From contig CAYXVU010000010.1 of assembly GCA_964468725.1 (NCBI GenBank), positions 1 to 52,111 on the forward strand: 52,111 nt of DNA, written 5' to 3'. Below the pieces are notes generated by a model that worked only from the letters and a program-made list of their open reading frames with translations, was not told where the DNA came from and did not search any database. The position numbers and the translations under genes were made by a program. This DNA comes from CAYXVU01 sp964468725 (GTDB taxonomy: Bacteria > Acidobacteriota > Blastocatellia > UBA7656). Below, in pieces: positions 28,599-38,585 of the stretch. Within the stretch, counting starts at the first letter, position 1; every line of letters begins with the position of its first letter.

Positions 28599-31022
28599 TT
28601 ATTCATATCGTAAAGCGATCATCGGATCGGTCTTGGCCGCGCGTCGCGCCGGAAGATAACCAGAGAGCGAGGCAACGGCGATGATCGCCAAGATGACTGC
28701 AACGAAAATCAGCGGGTCGGTGGCGCTGACACTGAAGAGTAGACTCGCCATCAATCGCGTGAGCGCAAAGGCTGCTACAATGCCCAACCCGACGCCTAAT
28801 CCTGCCAAGCGCAGACCTTGAAGGAGAATGATCTTCATCACATCTTTCGTATTTGCGCCGAGTGCCATGCGGATGCCGATCTCTTGCGTTCGTTGCGTGA
28901 CCGTGTAGCTCATGACGCTGTAAATGCCGACTGCCGCCATCAGCAAGGCGACGAAGGCGAAGATCGCCAGCAAGACAAAGGCGAAGCGTTGCCCTTTGAC
29001 GGAAGCTGATACCAATTGCTCCAGAGTGGCAATCTCATAAATCGGCACGGTGGAATTGACCGCCCAAATTTCTCGGCGCACGTCATCGAGAATGGCTTGC
29101 GGCTCGCCGCTCGTTCGAATGACCAGTTGGGCGAGGCCATCCGACCATTGCGCGTGCGGCACGTAGGTCTGCATATCCGGCGGTGTGTCTAGCCCCTCAT
29201 GTTGAACGTTGCCGACAATGCCGACGATGGTGCGGAGCGGGTTGTCAGGGCCACCCAGACGTATGCGCTTGCCAATCGGGTTTTCATTCGGCCAGATGCG
29301 CTCGGCAGCCGTCTGATTTATCAGAGCAACAAGCGGTGTCTCTTCCGTGTCTTGTTCGGTGAAGATACGCCCGCGCAGCAGCGGGATTCGCATCGTGCGC
29401 AAGTAGTCGGGGGTGATGCTGTAGCGTTCGGCGTTGGGAGCCTCGGCAGGGTTGGCAAGCGGTCTTCCTTCTATGTGGAAGCCGTATTTATCGCGGTTGC
29501 CGCCGAGCGGCAGATTGCTGACGAGGCCGACGGCTTCGACTCCCGGTAAGGCTTGGATACGACCGAGGGCGTCACGATAAAAGGCGCGCACTGCCGCTTC
29601 GTCCTCGAATTGCCGACCGAAGGCTGGCGCCTTCAGGGTCAGAACGTTTTCGGTTTCGAAACCGGGTTTGACTTCTAACAACCGCAAGAAGCTCTTAATC
29701 AACAGTCCAGCGCCGACCAATAGGACGAGCGCCAACGCGATTTCGGCAACTACCAACGCTCCGCGTATGCGCCGTTGGGAGGGGCTCAATAAACCGCGCT
29801 CGGTCTCTCGTAAAACGGATTCGACATTGAGTTGTGAAGCTTGTAAGGCAGGTGCCAGCCCGAATAACAGCCCGGTGAAGATGGCCACAATCATAGTGAA
29901 GAGCAGCACGCGCCCATCCATTGTGACTTGTTGAACCTGCAACATCTTTGCCGGACTCATACGAGTAAGCAACTCCGTGCCCCAACTCGCAAGCAACAAC
30001 CCTAATCCTGCACCGCTGAGCGCAAGCACCAAACTCTCAGTGAGCAGTTGCCGAATGATGCGCCCGCGCCGCGCGCCGAGCGCCGCGCGAATGGCCATCT
30101 CGCGCTGTCGTTGGGTCGCCCTTGCCAATAACAGGTTGGCGACATTGGCGCAGGCGATCAGCAAGACGAAGCCGACCGCGCCCAACAAGATATACAGGAG
30201 CGGACGCAGCGAACTGACGAAGACATCTTGCAACGATTTGATAGTGACCGCAGCAACTGCATAGTCAGTCGGATACTCGGTTGCCAGCGACTCGGAGATG
30301 GCCTTCATCTCGCTTTGAAACTGCGCCAGTGTAACGTCGGGTTTGAGGCGCGCAATGGCACGCAGATGATTGCAAGTGCGACAAGCCCACGGAGCCGCCG
30401 GGTCATAGCCAATCGGCGACCATAGCTGCGTGCCATCGTAAAAGTTGACGGCCACCAAGTCTTCAAAATTTTGCGGCATCACGCCGATGACCGTGAACTC
30501 TCTGCCGGTAAATTGCACCCCTTTGCCGATAATGTCGGGGTCTGAACCGAAGCGTCTTTGCCAGAGCCCGTAACTGAGAATGACGACGAAGCGGCCATCC
30601 GGGCGATCATCTTCGGGGCGAAAATCGCGCCCCATCAGAGGGCGCACGCCAAGCGTCTGAAAATAGTTGGCCGACACGCGGATGGCCGATATCATCTCCG
30701 GTTCGCCCTGTCCGATCAGCACGCCGCTCGAATCTCTGAGCGCTGCGATCTCTTCGACCGATTGACTGCGCGCCTTCCAGTCGAGGTAGGTCGCATAGTT
30801 GGTAGTGGTCGAAGCGCCTGTCCGACTATCCAGCGAAACCCGCACCAACCGGTCGGCGCTAGGGTAGGGAAGCGGGTTGAGCAACATCGTATTGACGACG
30901 CTGAAGATCGCCGTCGTCGCGCCGATGCCAAGCGCCAGCATGAAAATCGCCGCCACTGTAACACCAGGCTTCTTGAGCAACATGCGAATGCCGTAACGCA
31001 CATCTTGCCAAAGGGTCTGCAT
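28599..31022 (-). CDS. P10: ADOP-family duplicated permease, no prefix, periplasmic CxxC
   Basis: 807 aa from ATG 31022 (GGAGG nine bases upstream); 29 in-frame codons before it belong to the spacer. Core 1 is A subtype (NYATYLDWKARSQSV; QNFEDLVAVNFYDGTQLWSP). Unusually it holds a CRTC pair (WACRTCNHLRAIARLKPD) where the other copies have no cysteines, which could form a disulfide or bind a metal. Coupling motif 1 is TQRQREMAIRAALGA and motif 2 is TQRTQEIGIRMALGA. The C-terminus is KTDPMIALRYE. Confidence 0.92.
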   Translation of the reverse strand: MQTLWQDVRYGIRMLLKKPGVTVAAIFMLALGIGATTAIFSVVNTMLLNPLPYPSADRLVRVSLDSRTGASTTTNYATYLDWKARSQSVEEIAALRDSSGVLIGQGEPEMISAIRVSANYFQTLGVRPLMGRDFRPEDDRPDGRFVVILSYGLWQRRFGSDPDIIGKGVQFTGREFTVIGVMPQNFEDLVAVNFYDGTQLWSPIGYDPAAPWACRTCNHLRAIARLKPDVTLAQFQSEMKAISESLATEYPTDYAVAAVTIKSLQDVFVSSLRPLLYILLGAVGFVLLIACANVANLLLARATQRQREMAIRAALGARRGRIIRQLLTESLVLALSGAGLGLLLASWGTELLTRMSPAKMLQVQQVTMDGRVLLFTMIVAIFTGLLFGLAPALQASQLNVESVLRETERGLLSPSQRRIRGALVVAEIALALVLLVGAGLLIKSFLRLLEVKPGFETENVLTLKAPAFGRQFEDEAAVRAFYRDALGRIQALPGVEAVGLVSNLPLGGNRDKYGFHIEGRPLANPAEAPNAERYSITPDYLRTMRIPLLRGRIFTEQDTEETPLVALINQTAAERIWPNENPIGKRIRLGGPDNPLRTIVGIVGNVQHEGLDTPPDMQTYVPHAQWSDGLAQLVIRTSGEPQAILDDVRREIWAVNSTVPIYEIATLEQLVSASVKGQRFAFVLLAIFAFVALLMAAVGIYSVMSYTVTQRTQEIGIRMALGANTKDVMKIILLQGLRLAGLGVGLGIVAAFALTRLMASLLFSVSATDPLIFVAVILAIIAVASLSGYLPARRAAKTDPMIALRYE

Positions 31023-31039
31023 CGTCTTGTCCTCCGTCG

Positions 31040-31096
31040 TTGTCCGTTGCCATGATTCTCGTCCATCGGTATTGCCGTACGAGGGACAATGGACAA
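31040..31096. repeat. Imperfect inverted repeat in the P11-P10 spacer
   Basis: TTGTCCGTTG (31040-31049) opposes GGACAATGGACAA (31084-31096) with mismatches. It is alignable with the perfect repeats in the neighbouring spacers but degenerate. Confidence 0.5.
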
Positions 31097-31101
31097 GGAA
31101 G

Positions 31102-33537
31102 TTATTCATATCGTAATGCGGTCATCGGACTGACCTTCATCGCGCGCCGCGCCGGAATCCAGCAGGCGAAGAAGGCTGCAATCGCCAGCAGCAGACTGAG
31201 TCCGGCAAAGGTGAGGGGGTCGGTCGCGCTCACCTCAAAGAGCAAGGTCTGCAACAAGCGTGTTACGGCAAAGGCTGCCAACAGCCCAATGCCGATCCCC
31301 GCAAACGCTAACGCCATGCCTTGCCGAATGATCAAGCCTAAGACATCGCCGGATGCGGCGCCGAGCGCCATGCGAATGCCGATCTCGTGGGTGCGCTGAC
31401 TGACCGCATACGACATCACGCCGTAGATGCCGACGATGGCTAACACGAAGGCTACCGCCGAGAAGATGCCGAGCAGTTGCATGTAAAATCGCGGCTGCGC
31501 TACCGATGCCGAGACCTGTTGGCTGAGCGGGCGCAGGGTGGTGAGGGGTTGGTCTTTATCAATAGAGAGCACCTCACCGCGCACGGCATTGGCTAAACTC
31601 ATCGGCTCGCCTGCGGTGCGAATCGTCAGCGTCATAAACGGCCAAGCTTGTTGGGCGTGTGGCACATACATTTCCGGCTGCGGCGCAAGGTCAAGGCCGA
31701 AATGGCGCACATCGCCGAACACGCCGACAATCTCACGCACCGGAGACTCCTCGTCCGATACTTGTACGCCGATAGAGATGCGCTGCCCGATGGGGTCTTG
31801 GTTCGGCCAAAATTCGCGCGCCATGGTTTCGCTGATGAGGATCACGCCGGGTTTATCGGCGGTATCCTGTGGGCTGATGTCGCGGCCACGAAGTAAGGGA
31901 ATCTGCATGGTTTGCAGATAGCCGGGCAGGATGGCACGCAACTGAGCGCGCGGCTCCTGACCGTCAGGCGGAACCGGCTGCTTCTCGATGGCGAAGGTGG
32001 TGCGGATGCTGTTGCCACTGAGCGGCGAAATCACCGTCCCGCCGACCGCTTCGACCCCGGGCAGCGTTTTGATACGTTCGACTGCCTGCGCGAAGAAGTT
32101 CGAAATCTTTTTTTCGCTATCGTATTTCGCGGTTGGCAATGACAGGGTGGCGATCAGCACCTTGTCTGCCGTAAAGCCCGGGTTGACCTGTCGCAGTTGT
32201 AGAAAGCTCTTGATTAGCAGCCCTGCCCCGACCAGCAGCAACAATGCTAACGCGATCTGCGAAACGACTAATGAACTGAGCAGCCGATGGCGCGCAAAGC
32301 CGACGCCCGAACCGCGACTTCCATCTTTGAGGGTGACGTTCAAATCGGGGCGCGAAGCTCTCCACGCCGGAACCGAACCGAAGATCAACCCTGTCAACAA
32401 TGACACCAACAATGTGAAACCGAGCACCCGACTATCTACGCTGAGTTCCTCAAGGCGCGGAATGGTGGTCGGCGCAGTCCATCGCAACGCATCAACCGCC
32501 CAAAAGGCCAACAACAATCCAAGCCCGCCGCCGACCAGCGCTAATACCAAGCTCTCGGTCAACATCTGACGCGCGACTCGCCCGCGACTCGCGCCGAGCG
32601 CCGCGCGAATGGCAATCTCTCGTTCCCGACTGGCCGCGCGCGCCAGCAGCAGGTTCGCAACATTGGTACAAGCAATCAGTAACACCAGCCCGACGGCTCC
32701 GAATAATATCCACAATGGCGTGCGCAGATCACCAGTGAGTTCTTCGTAAAGCGAGGCTACCTGCACGATGCGACCGGCGTTGTCTTCCGGGTATTGCTCC
32801 GCAAGGCGAGCGGCAAGCGCCGTCATCTCGGCTTGCGCGATCTCCGGCGTGGCATCGGGGCTGAGCCGCGCAATCACATGCAGGTAGTGGTTGCCGCGTT
32901 GGTCGCGCGAATCATCAAGCGCGAAGGGCGAAAAGATTTCCGCCTCTCCGATCTCGATGGGGAATTTGAAGCCTGGCGGCAACACGCCGACTACTTCGTA
33001 CGGTTGTCCATCGAGGGTCAGCATTTGGCCAACGGCCCCCGCGTCGCCTCCAAATCGGCGTTGCCATAACTCGTGGGTGAGGACGGCAACTCGTACCCCT
33101 GCGGCCTGGTCTTCTTCTTCTACGAAAGTGCGACCCTGCGCGGCGGAGATGCCGAGCAAGGGGAAGAAGCTTGCCGAAACTCGCGCTCCGGCGATGCGCT
33201 CCGGGTCGCCTTTTCCGGTCAAGGTGTAGCCCCTCGAACGCAGCGCCGCCATCGCTTCGAAGACCTGATTTTGCTCGCGCCAATCGACAAAATCCGGGTA
33301 GGAAGCCGAGCCGCTGGCGTTTGAAGCGACTCGGCCCTCGTGAAACGAGAGCACCATCGTCAGGCGATTCGGATCACGAAAGGCGAGCGAACGCAGCAAC
33401 ACCGCGTTGATGACGCTGAAGATCGCTGTGGTTGCGCCGATGCCTAAGCCGAGCGCCAAGATCGCGGCCATCGTCACGCCCGGTTTTTTGAACATCATCC
33501 GCACGCCGTAGCGCACATCTTGCCAAAGGGTCTGCAT
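31102..33537 (-). CDS. P11: ADOP-family duplicated permease, no prefix
   Basis: 811 aa from ATG 33537, with GGAGGAC upstream; 25 upstream in-frame codons are spacer. Core 1 is A subtype (SYPDFVDWREQNQVF; FKFPIEIGEAEIFSPFAL). Coupling motif 1 is SREREIAIRAALGA; motif 2 is SQRTHEIGIRMALGA. The last codons, stop and adjoining spacer (31094-31164) are identical over 71 bases to the P12 end (33610-33680), including KVSPMTALRYE, whereas the rest of the two genes has diverged. Confidence 0.93.
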   Translation of the reverse strand: MQTLWQDVRYGVRMMFKKPGVTMAAILALGLGIGATTAIFSVINAVLLRSLAFRDPNRLTMVLSFHEGRVASNASGSASYPDFVDWREQNQVFEAMAALRSRGYTLTGKGDPERIAGARVSASFFPLLGISAAQGRTFVEEEDQAAGVRVAVLTHELWQRRFGGDAGAVGQMLTLDGQPYEVVGVLPPGFKFPIEIGEAEIFSPFALDDSRDQRGNHYLHVIARLSPDATPEIAQAEMTALAARLAEQYPEDNAGRIVQVASLYEELTGDLRTPLWILFGAVGLVLLIACTNVANLLLARAASREREIAIRAALGASRGRVARQMLTESLVLALVGGGLGLLLAFWAVDALRWTAPTTIPRLEELSVDSRVLGFTLLVSLLTGLIFGSVPAWRASRPDLNVTLKDGSRGSGVGFARHRLLSSLVVSQIALALLLLVGAGLLIKSFLQLRQVNPGFTADKVLIATLSLPTAKYDSEKKISNFFAQAVERIKTLPGVEAVGGTVISPLSGNSIRTTFAIEKQPVPPDGQEPRAQLRAILPGYLQTMQIPLLRGRDISPQDTADKPGVILISETMAREFWPNQDPIGQRISIGVQVSDEESPVREIVGVFGDVRHFGLDLAPQPEMYVPHAQQAWPFMTLTIRTAGEPMSLANAVRGEVLSIDKDQPLTTLRPLSQQVSASVAQPRFYMQLLGIFSAVAFVLAIVGIYGVMSYAVSQRTHEIGIRMALGAASGDVLGLIIRQGMALAFAGIGIGLLAAFAVTRLLQTLLFEVSATDPLTFAGLSLLLAIAAFFACWIPARRAMKVSPMTALRYE

Positions 33538-33552
33538 CTTCGTGTCCTCCGT

Positions 33553-33608
33553 CCGTTGTCCGTTGCCTGGGTTGTCATCCATCGGCATTGCCGTGCGACG
33601 GACAACGG
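33553..33608. repeat. Inverted repeat in the P12-P11 spacer
   Basis: CCGTTGTCCGT (33553-33563) pairs perfectly with ACGGACAACGG (33598-33608). The right arm begins 10 bp from the P12 stop. It is homologous to the P10-P9 and P13-P12 spacer repeats, with compensated differences between arms. Confidence 0.75.
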
Positions 33609-33617
33609 GCAAGGAAG

Positions 33618-36059
33618 TTATTCATATCGTAATGCGGTCATCGGACTGACCTTCATCGCGCGCCGCGCCGGAATCCAGCAAGCCAGCAGGGCGACGAGCG
33701 TAAGCAAGAGGGCGACCGCAACAAAAGTCAGCAGGTCGGCGGCGCTCACCTCAAAAAGCAGGCTCTCCATCAAACGGGTGAGCGCCAGCGCGCCAAGCAA
33801 TCCGACGCTTACGCCGATGCCGATCAAGCGCGCCCCCTGCCCGATAATCAACTTCAGCACATCGCGCGGTTGCGCGCCCATCGCTAGCCGTATCCCGATT
33901 TCGCGTGTCCTTTGACGGACGGCATAGTTGAGCACCCCATAGATGCCGATTGCGGCCATCAATAGGGCAACGAGCGCGAAGCCGCCAACCAGCATCAGGC
34001 TGAATCGTCTGGTTGCTGTCGTGCGAGATAGCAAGTCGTCCATCGTTGCCAAGAGAAAGACCGGCGCTCCGGGTTCCACTTCATGCACTGCGGTGCGAGC
34101 CGCATTCGCCAAATCAGCAGGATTTCTATCCGTGCGGATAACAACGAACATGCTTTGTCCCCCGTGCTGTCCTAAAAGATCGTAGCCACGCGGGTTCGGC
34201 TGCTCGTCAAGCGAGCGATGATGCACATCGCCTGCGATGCCGATGATTTCGTGCCAATCGGTTTGCAGCCCCGGCGCTCCGTAGGTGATGCGTTTGCCAA
34301 TCGGGTCTTCTCCGGGAAAGACCTGACCCGCTAAGGATTCGCTAATAATCGTCACGTGCGCTGAGCGAGAAAAATCCTCCTCTTGAAAATCCCGCCCCTG
34401 CACAATGGGAATGCCGACCAGGCCGAAGTAGCCGGGCAAAACCGTCTGCCAGCCGATGTTCAGCGGTTGTTCTCCGGCTTGCAGCGGGCGGCTTTCGATG
34501 CGGAGCGCAGACCCTGTATTATGACCACTCAGCGGCAGACTGCTGACCACGCCTGCTGATTGAACCCCCGGCAGATTTTCGATTCGCCCCTTCAACCCCC
34601 GGTAAAACTCTGCAATTTGCTTCGGCTGGGTATATTTCGCCGCCGGAGGCGAAACGGCAAAGGTGAGCAAGTTCTCTGTGCGAAAGCCAGGGTTGACTCT
34701 CAGGAGTGCCGATAGGCTCCTCGTCAATAGACCGGCGCTTACCAACAACACAAACGCCAATGCCAGTTGCGAGACGATCAACAGACTGCGTGACCGGCGA
34801 TGTTCCAAACTGATAACTTTCTGTCCGCCTTCCTTCAGCACGCTCTGAAAATCGCGCCGCGCTGCAATCAGGGCAGGCAATAGCCCAAAGAGCAGCCCCG
34901 TCAGCAGGGACAACCCCAGAGTGAATCCCATAACCCGACCATCAATGCTGATCTCTTCGATGCGCGGCAGATTGATGTCGGGAAATTGAATCAGCAAACT
35001 CACCGTCCACGAGGCCACCAGTAATCCGGCCAATCCGCCAGCCACCGCGAGCAACAAGCTTTCGGTCAGCAGTTGACGCATAATCCGCCATACCGAAGCG
35101 CCCAGTGCGGCGCGAATGGCGATTTCCTGTTGTCGCGCCGCCGCACGCCCCATCAGCAGGTTGGCAATGTTTACGCAGGCGACCAGCAACACCGTCCCCA
35201 CCGCCGCCAACAGCAGCAAGAGGACGGGGCGCACGTTGCCGACAATCTGATCGAGCGCCGAAATCACGGCAAAGCTGCGAGTTTCATTGGTCTCCGGGTA
35301 GGCCTCTTTGAGTCGCTGCCCGATGACCGCCAGATTCGAACGAGCCTGTTCGAGGGTCACGCCGGGTTTGAGACGAGCGACCACTTCATAGGTGAAGACT
35401 GCACGCCTGCTCGCCATCGGATGATCTGTCGGTAACGGCATCCAGAGATCGTTGTCGGCAATCGAGAAGGCCGCATCGAGAGGAAACTCCAAATCGAAGC
35501 CCTTTGGCATCACCCCAACGACCGTCAAATTCTCTCCGTTCACGGTGATGCTCTTACCCATCGTCGCCGTATCGGAGCCAAACCGGTTTGCCCATAATCG
35601 GTGGCTTAGGATGACCACCTTCCCTTTGCCAGGCTGCTCTTCTTCGGGCAGAAAGGTGCGTCCGACTGCGGCCTCCACGCCGAGCAGCCGAAAGATTGAG
35701 GGCGAGACCAGCAGCCCATTGACTCTCTCGGATTGTTCTTCCTTCGATAGCGTCCACGAACGGCCAAAGATGGCTGCGACATCATCAAAGACCTCGTTCT
35801 GCTCGCGGATGTCAGCAAAATCGGGATAGCTCACCTGCTGAAATCTCTTCCCTTGCTGCGCGTGTTGCCCCCACAAAAAGACCAGACGGTCTGCGTGCGG
35901 GTAGGGTAGCGAGCGAAACAAGACGCCATCCAAGACGCTGAAGATGGCCGTATTCGCGCCGATGCCTAAGGCAAGCGTGAGCACTGCGATGAAGGTGAAC
36001 CCGGGTTTTTTTACGAGCATTCGCGCGCCGAAGCGCACATCTTGCCAAAGGGTTTGCAT
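33618..36059 (-). CDS. P12: ADOP-family duplicated permease, no prefix
   Basis: 813 aa from ATG 36059 (MQTLWQDVRFGARMLV), with GAGGAAC upstream. The open frame continues 94 codons further, but that part is antisense to the P13 end and lacks permease features. Core 1 is A subtype (SYPDFADIREQNEVF; FDLEFPLDAAFSIADNDLW). Coupling motif 1 is ARQQEIAIRAALGA and motif 2 is RQRTREIGIRLAMGA. In core 2, GYDLLGQHGGQSMFVVI is a local variant. The 3' end is shared with P11. Confidence 0.93.
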   Translation of the reverse strand: MQTLWQDVRFGARMLVKKPGFTFIAVLTLALGIGANTAIFSVLDGVLFRSLPYPHADRLVFLWGQHAQQGKRFQQVSYPDFADIREQNEVFDDVAAIFGRSWTLSKEEQSERVNGLLVSPSIFRLLGVEAAVGRTFLPEEEQPGKGKVVILSHRLWANRFGSDTATMGKSITVNGENLTVVGVMPKGFDLEFPLDAAFSIADNDLWMPLPTDHPMASRRAVFTYEVVARLKPGVTLEQARSNLAVIGQRLKEAYPETNETRSFAVISALDQIVGNVRPVLLLLLAAVGTVLLVACVNIANLLMGRAAARQQEIAIRAALGASVWRIMRQLLTESLLLAVAGGLAGLLVASWTVSLLIQFPDINLPRIEEISIDGRVMGFTLGLSLLTGLLFGLLPALIAARRDFQSVLKEGGQKVISLEHRRSRSLLIVSQLALAFVLLVSAGLLTRSLSALLRVNPGFRTENLLTFAVSPPAAKYTQPKQIAEFYRGLKGRIENLPGVQSAGVVSSLPLSGHNTGSALRIESRPLQAGEQPLNIGWQTVLPGYFGLVGIPIVQGRDFQEEDFSRSAHVTIISESLAGQVFPGEDPIGKRITYGAPGLQTDWHEIIGIAGDVHHRSLDEQPNPRGYDLLGQHGGQSMFVVIRTDRNPADLANAARTAVHEVEPGAPVFLLATMDDLLSRTTATRRFSLMLVGGFALVALLMAAIGIYGVLNYAVRQRTREIGIRLAMGAQPRDVLKLIIGQGARLIGIGVSVGLLGALALTRLMESLLFEVSAADLLTFVAVALLLTLVALLACWIPARRAMKVSPMTALRYE

Positions 36060-36072
36060 ACTCTTGTTCCTC

Positions 36073-36146
36073 GTCGGTTGTCCATCGCCTGTTGCCAGGG
36101 TTGTCGTCAATCGGCGTTGCCCGACAAGGGACACTGGACAACCGAC
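36073..36146. repeat. Inverted repeat in the P13-P12 spacer
   Basis: GTCGGTTGTCCA (36073-36084) and TGGACAACCGAC (36135-36146) are perfect 12-bp complements around a 50-base loop. A further ACCGAC follows the right arm. It lies between the P13 stop and the P12 Shine-Dalgarno. Confidence 0.75.
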
Positions 36147-36160
36147 AACCGACAGCAAAA

Positions 36161-38581
36161 TTATTCGTAGCGTAGCGCCGTCATCGGGTTGGTCTTGGCC
36201 GCGCGCCGCGCTGGAATCCAGCAGGCCAGCAGCGTCACCGTCGCCGTCACCAACGACACGAAGACAAAAGTCGGAACATCCGTTGTGCTGACTTCGAATA
36301 GCAGACTTGATAAGAATCTCGTCAGCGCCAGCGCCCCGCACACCCCGATCAGTGTGCCGAACAAGGTCAATCGCAGCCCTTGCCCCAACACCATTCGCAG
36401 CACATCTGCCGGTCGCGCCCCAAGCGCGATGCGGATGCCAATCTCGCGCGTCCGCTGACTAACCAGATTCGCAATCACCCCGTAGATGCCGACAATGGCC
36501 AGCAGCGCAGCGATGAGCGAAAAGAAGCTGAGCAACGACAAGTTCAGACGCCGCTGCGCCATTGAATCGCTGAGCAGTTGCTCCATCGCTTGAAAGTTGT
36601 AGACCGGCTGCTCGCTATCGAGCGCAGTGATTTGATTGCGAATCGCACCGACGAGCGTTGTCGGATCAGCCGTCGTACGCACCACAATTCCCATGCGACC
36701 TTGCGGAATTTGCCAGTAAGGCAAGTAGAGGTGTGTGGAGGCTTCGCTTTCGAGTCCCGATTGATGAACGTCGCCGACAATGCCGACGATTGTGTGCCAC
36801 GCATCTTTGGTGCGAACGCGTTTGCCCAGCGGGTCTTCATCGGGAAAATAGCGGCGTGCGACCGCTTCATTGATGATGGCGACCAGCGGGGCATTCTCAT
36901 CATCGGCTTCAGCAAAGGCGCGACCGGCGACAATCGGCACGCCCATGACGCGAAAATAGTCGCCGCTGATGCCGCGAAAATCGGCCAGCGGGGTGTCGGC
37001 AAGGGTTTGCGGTTCAGGTCGCCCTTCAATTGCGAAAGCGTCCACGCCGCGTCGGCTCGACAATGGCGGATTGTTGACAAGGGCAGCGGTTTCGACGCCC
37101 GAGACGGCGGCGATGCGCTCAAGCGCTTGCCGGAAAAAGGCCGTCTGCTGTTGCGCCGTCGCATATTTGGTTGCGGGCAGCGTCGTCTCCATAACGAGCA
37201 GATTGTGTGGGTCGAAGCCGGGATTGATCTGTTGCAACTGCCAGAAGCTTTTTATCAACAACCCGGTGCCGATCAGCATCACAAGCGCGAGGGCGACTTC
37301 GCTGACGACGAGCGCATTGTGCAACCGACCGACGCTGGAAGATGCCGCGCGATTGCTACTCTTGAGCGCGTCGTTCAAGTCGAGGCGCGAGGCTTTGAAG
37401 GCCGGTAGCAGACCGAAGATGACGCCGGTTAGCAGTGACACCAGCAAAGTAAAGGCAAGCACCCGTTCGTCTAGGCTGACCTGTTGCAGGCGCGGAATAT
37501 TGGCGGCGCTGAAAGAGAGAAGAAATTGATTGCTCCAATAGGCGAGCAGCAATCCGACCCCGCCGCCGAGCAGAGCCAGCAGCAGACTCTCCGTCAGCAA
37601 CTGGCGCAGGAGGCGCAAGCGGCCTGCGCCGAGCGCCGCGCGAATGGCCATCTCTTTGTGCCGTGCCAAGGCGCGCACCAGTAGCAAGTTGGCGACATTG
37701 GCGCAAGCAATCAGAAGAACGAAGCCGACCGCGCCGAGCAGGATCAACAACGCCGGTCTGACATTGCCAACGACACGCTCATGTAACGGCTGAACGTTGA
37801 CGCCGATGCTTTCATGGCTTTCCCGATAGGTCTGTTGACGGGCGGTGGCGAGGGCTTCGATCTCGGTTCTGGCTTGCTCGAAGGTTACGCCCTCTTTCAG
37901 GCGACCGATGGCAAACAGGTTGTGGGAGTTGCGTCGCGTTTCGTTCTCCAAAATGCGTGGCACCCATAATTCGCTTCTGACTTCGTAAGCCGCTCCGCTT
38001 TGCGTAAGCGGAGGCGGATACTGAAAGCTCTGCGGCATCACGCCGATAACGGTGCGGGCTTGCCCGTTGAGCGGAATGAGTTGCCCGATGATATTCGGGT
38101 CGCCCCCGAAACGGCGTTGCCATAAGCTGTAGCTCAAAATAACGACGGGAGACGCACCCGCTCGGTCTTCTTCGGGTGTGAAGGTGCGGCCCAACAAGGG
38201 AGCAACGCCAAGCATTGGGAACATCTCTGCGGTCACGGCTGCGCCTTCGATGCGAAGCGGTTCGCTGCCGCCTGTGTGGTTGAGTCCGACGCGCTCGGAG
38301 GCGGCGAATTGCTCGAAGGTTTGCACGCGATTTTGGTAATCAACGAAGTCATCCGCCGAGAGTTCCAATTGGTCAACTCTCTGCAACCGCTCTGCCAGAA
38401 CCACCAGACGCTCTGGCTGCCGGTAATCGAGCGGGCGCAGCAATACGCCATTGATGACGCTGAAGATGGCCGAATTGGCGCCAATCCCCAACGCCAGCAC
38501 GATCACGGCTAGCACTGTGAAGCTCGGCTTTCTGAGCAACAGGCGCGCAGCAAAGTGCAGGTCTTGAAATAGTGTTCGCAT
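36161..38581 (-). CDS. P13: ADOP-family duplicated permease, no prefix
   Basis: 806 aa, start MRTLFQDLHFAARLLL, TM1 about 21-45. No clear Shine-Dalgarno precedes ATG 38581, so initiation may depend on coupling or be weak. Core 1 is A subtype but polar near its start (LQRVDQLELSADDFVDYQN) and has FQYPPPLTQSGAAYEV before ELWVPRIL. Coupling motif 1 is ARHKEMAIRAALGA; motif 2 is SQRTREIGIRIALGA. The C-terminus is KTNPMTALRYE. Confidence 0.93.
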   Translation of the reverse strand: MRTLFQDLHFAARLLLRKPSFTVLAVIVLALGIGANSAIFSVINGVLLRPLDYRQPERLVVLAERLQRVDQLELSADDFVDYQNRVQTFEQFAASERVGLNHTGGSEPLRIEGAAVTAEMFPMLGVAPLLGRTFTPEEDRAGASPVVILSYSLWQRRFGGDPNIIGQLIPLNGQARTVIGVMPQSFQYPPPLTQSGAAYEVRSELWVPRILENETRRNSHNLFAIGRLKEGVTFEQARTEIEALATARQQTYRESHESIGVNVQPLHERVVGNVRPALLILLGAVGFVLLIACANVANLLLVRALARHKEMAIRAALGAGRLRLLRQLLTESLLLALLGGGVGLLLAYWSNQFLLSFSAANIPRLQQVSLDERVLAFTLLVSLLTGVIFGLLPAFKASRLDLNDALKSSNRAASSSVGRLHNALVVSEVALALVMLIGTGLLIKSFWQLQQINPGFDPHNLLVMETTLPATKYATAQQQTAFFRQALERIAAVSGVETAALVNNPPLSSRRGVDAFAIEGRPEPQTLADTPLADFRGISGDYFRVMGVPIVAGRAFAEADDENAPLVAIINEAVARRYFPDEDPLGKRVRTKDAWHTIVGIVGDVHQSGLESEASTHLYLPYWQIPQGRMGIVVRTTADPTTLVGAIRNQITALDSEQPVYNFQAMEQLLSDSMAQRRLNLSLLSFFSLIAALLAIVGIYGVIANLVSQRTREIGIRIALGARPADVLRMVLGQGLRLTLFGTLIGVCGALALTRFLSSLLFEVSTTDVPTFVFVSLVTATVTLLACWIPARRAAKTNPMTALRYE

Positions 38582-38585
38582 GATT

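Noticed and set aside
28599..31022. Cytochrome c-type haem site in P10
   Set aside because: The motif is CRTCNH, not CxxCH; the histidine is one residue too far.
36060..36341. 94-codon N-terminal extension of P12
   Set aside because: It overlaps the P13 coding end in another frame. The MQTLWQD start with its own ribosome site matches all prefix-less paralogues.
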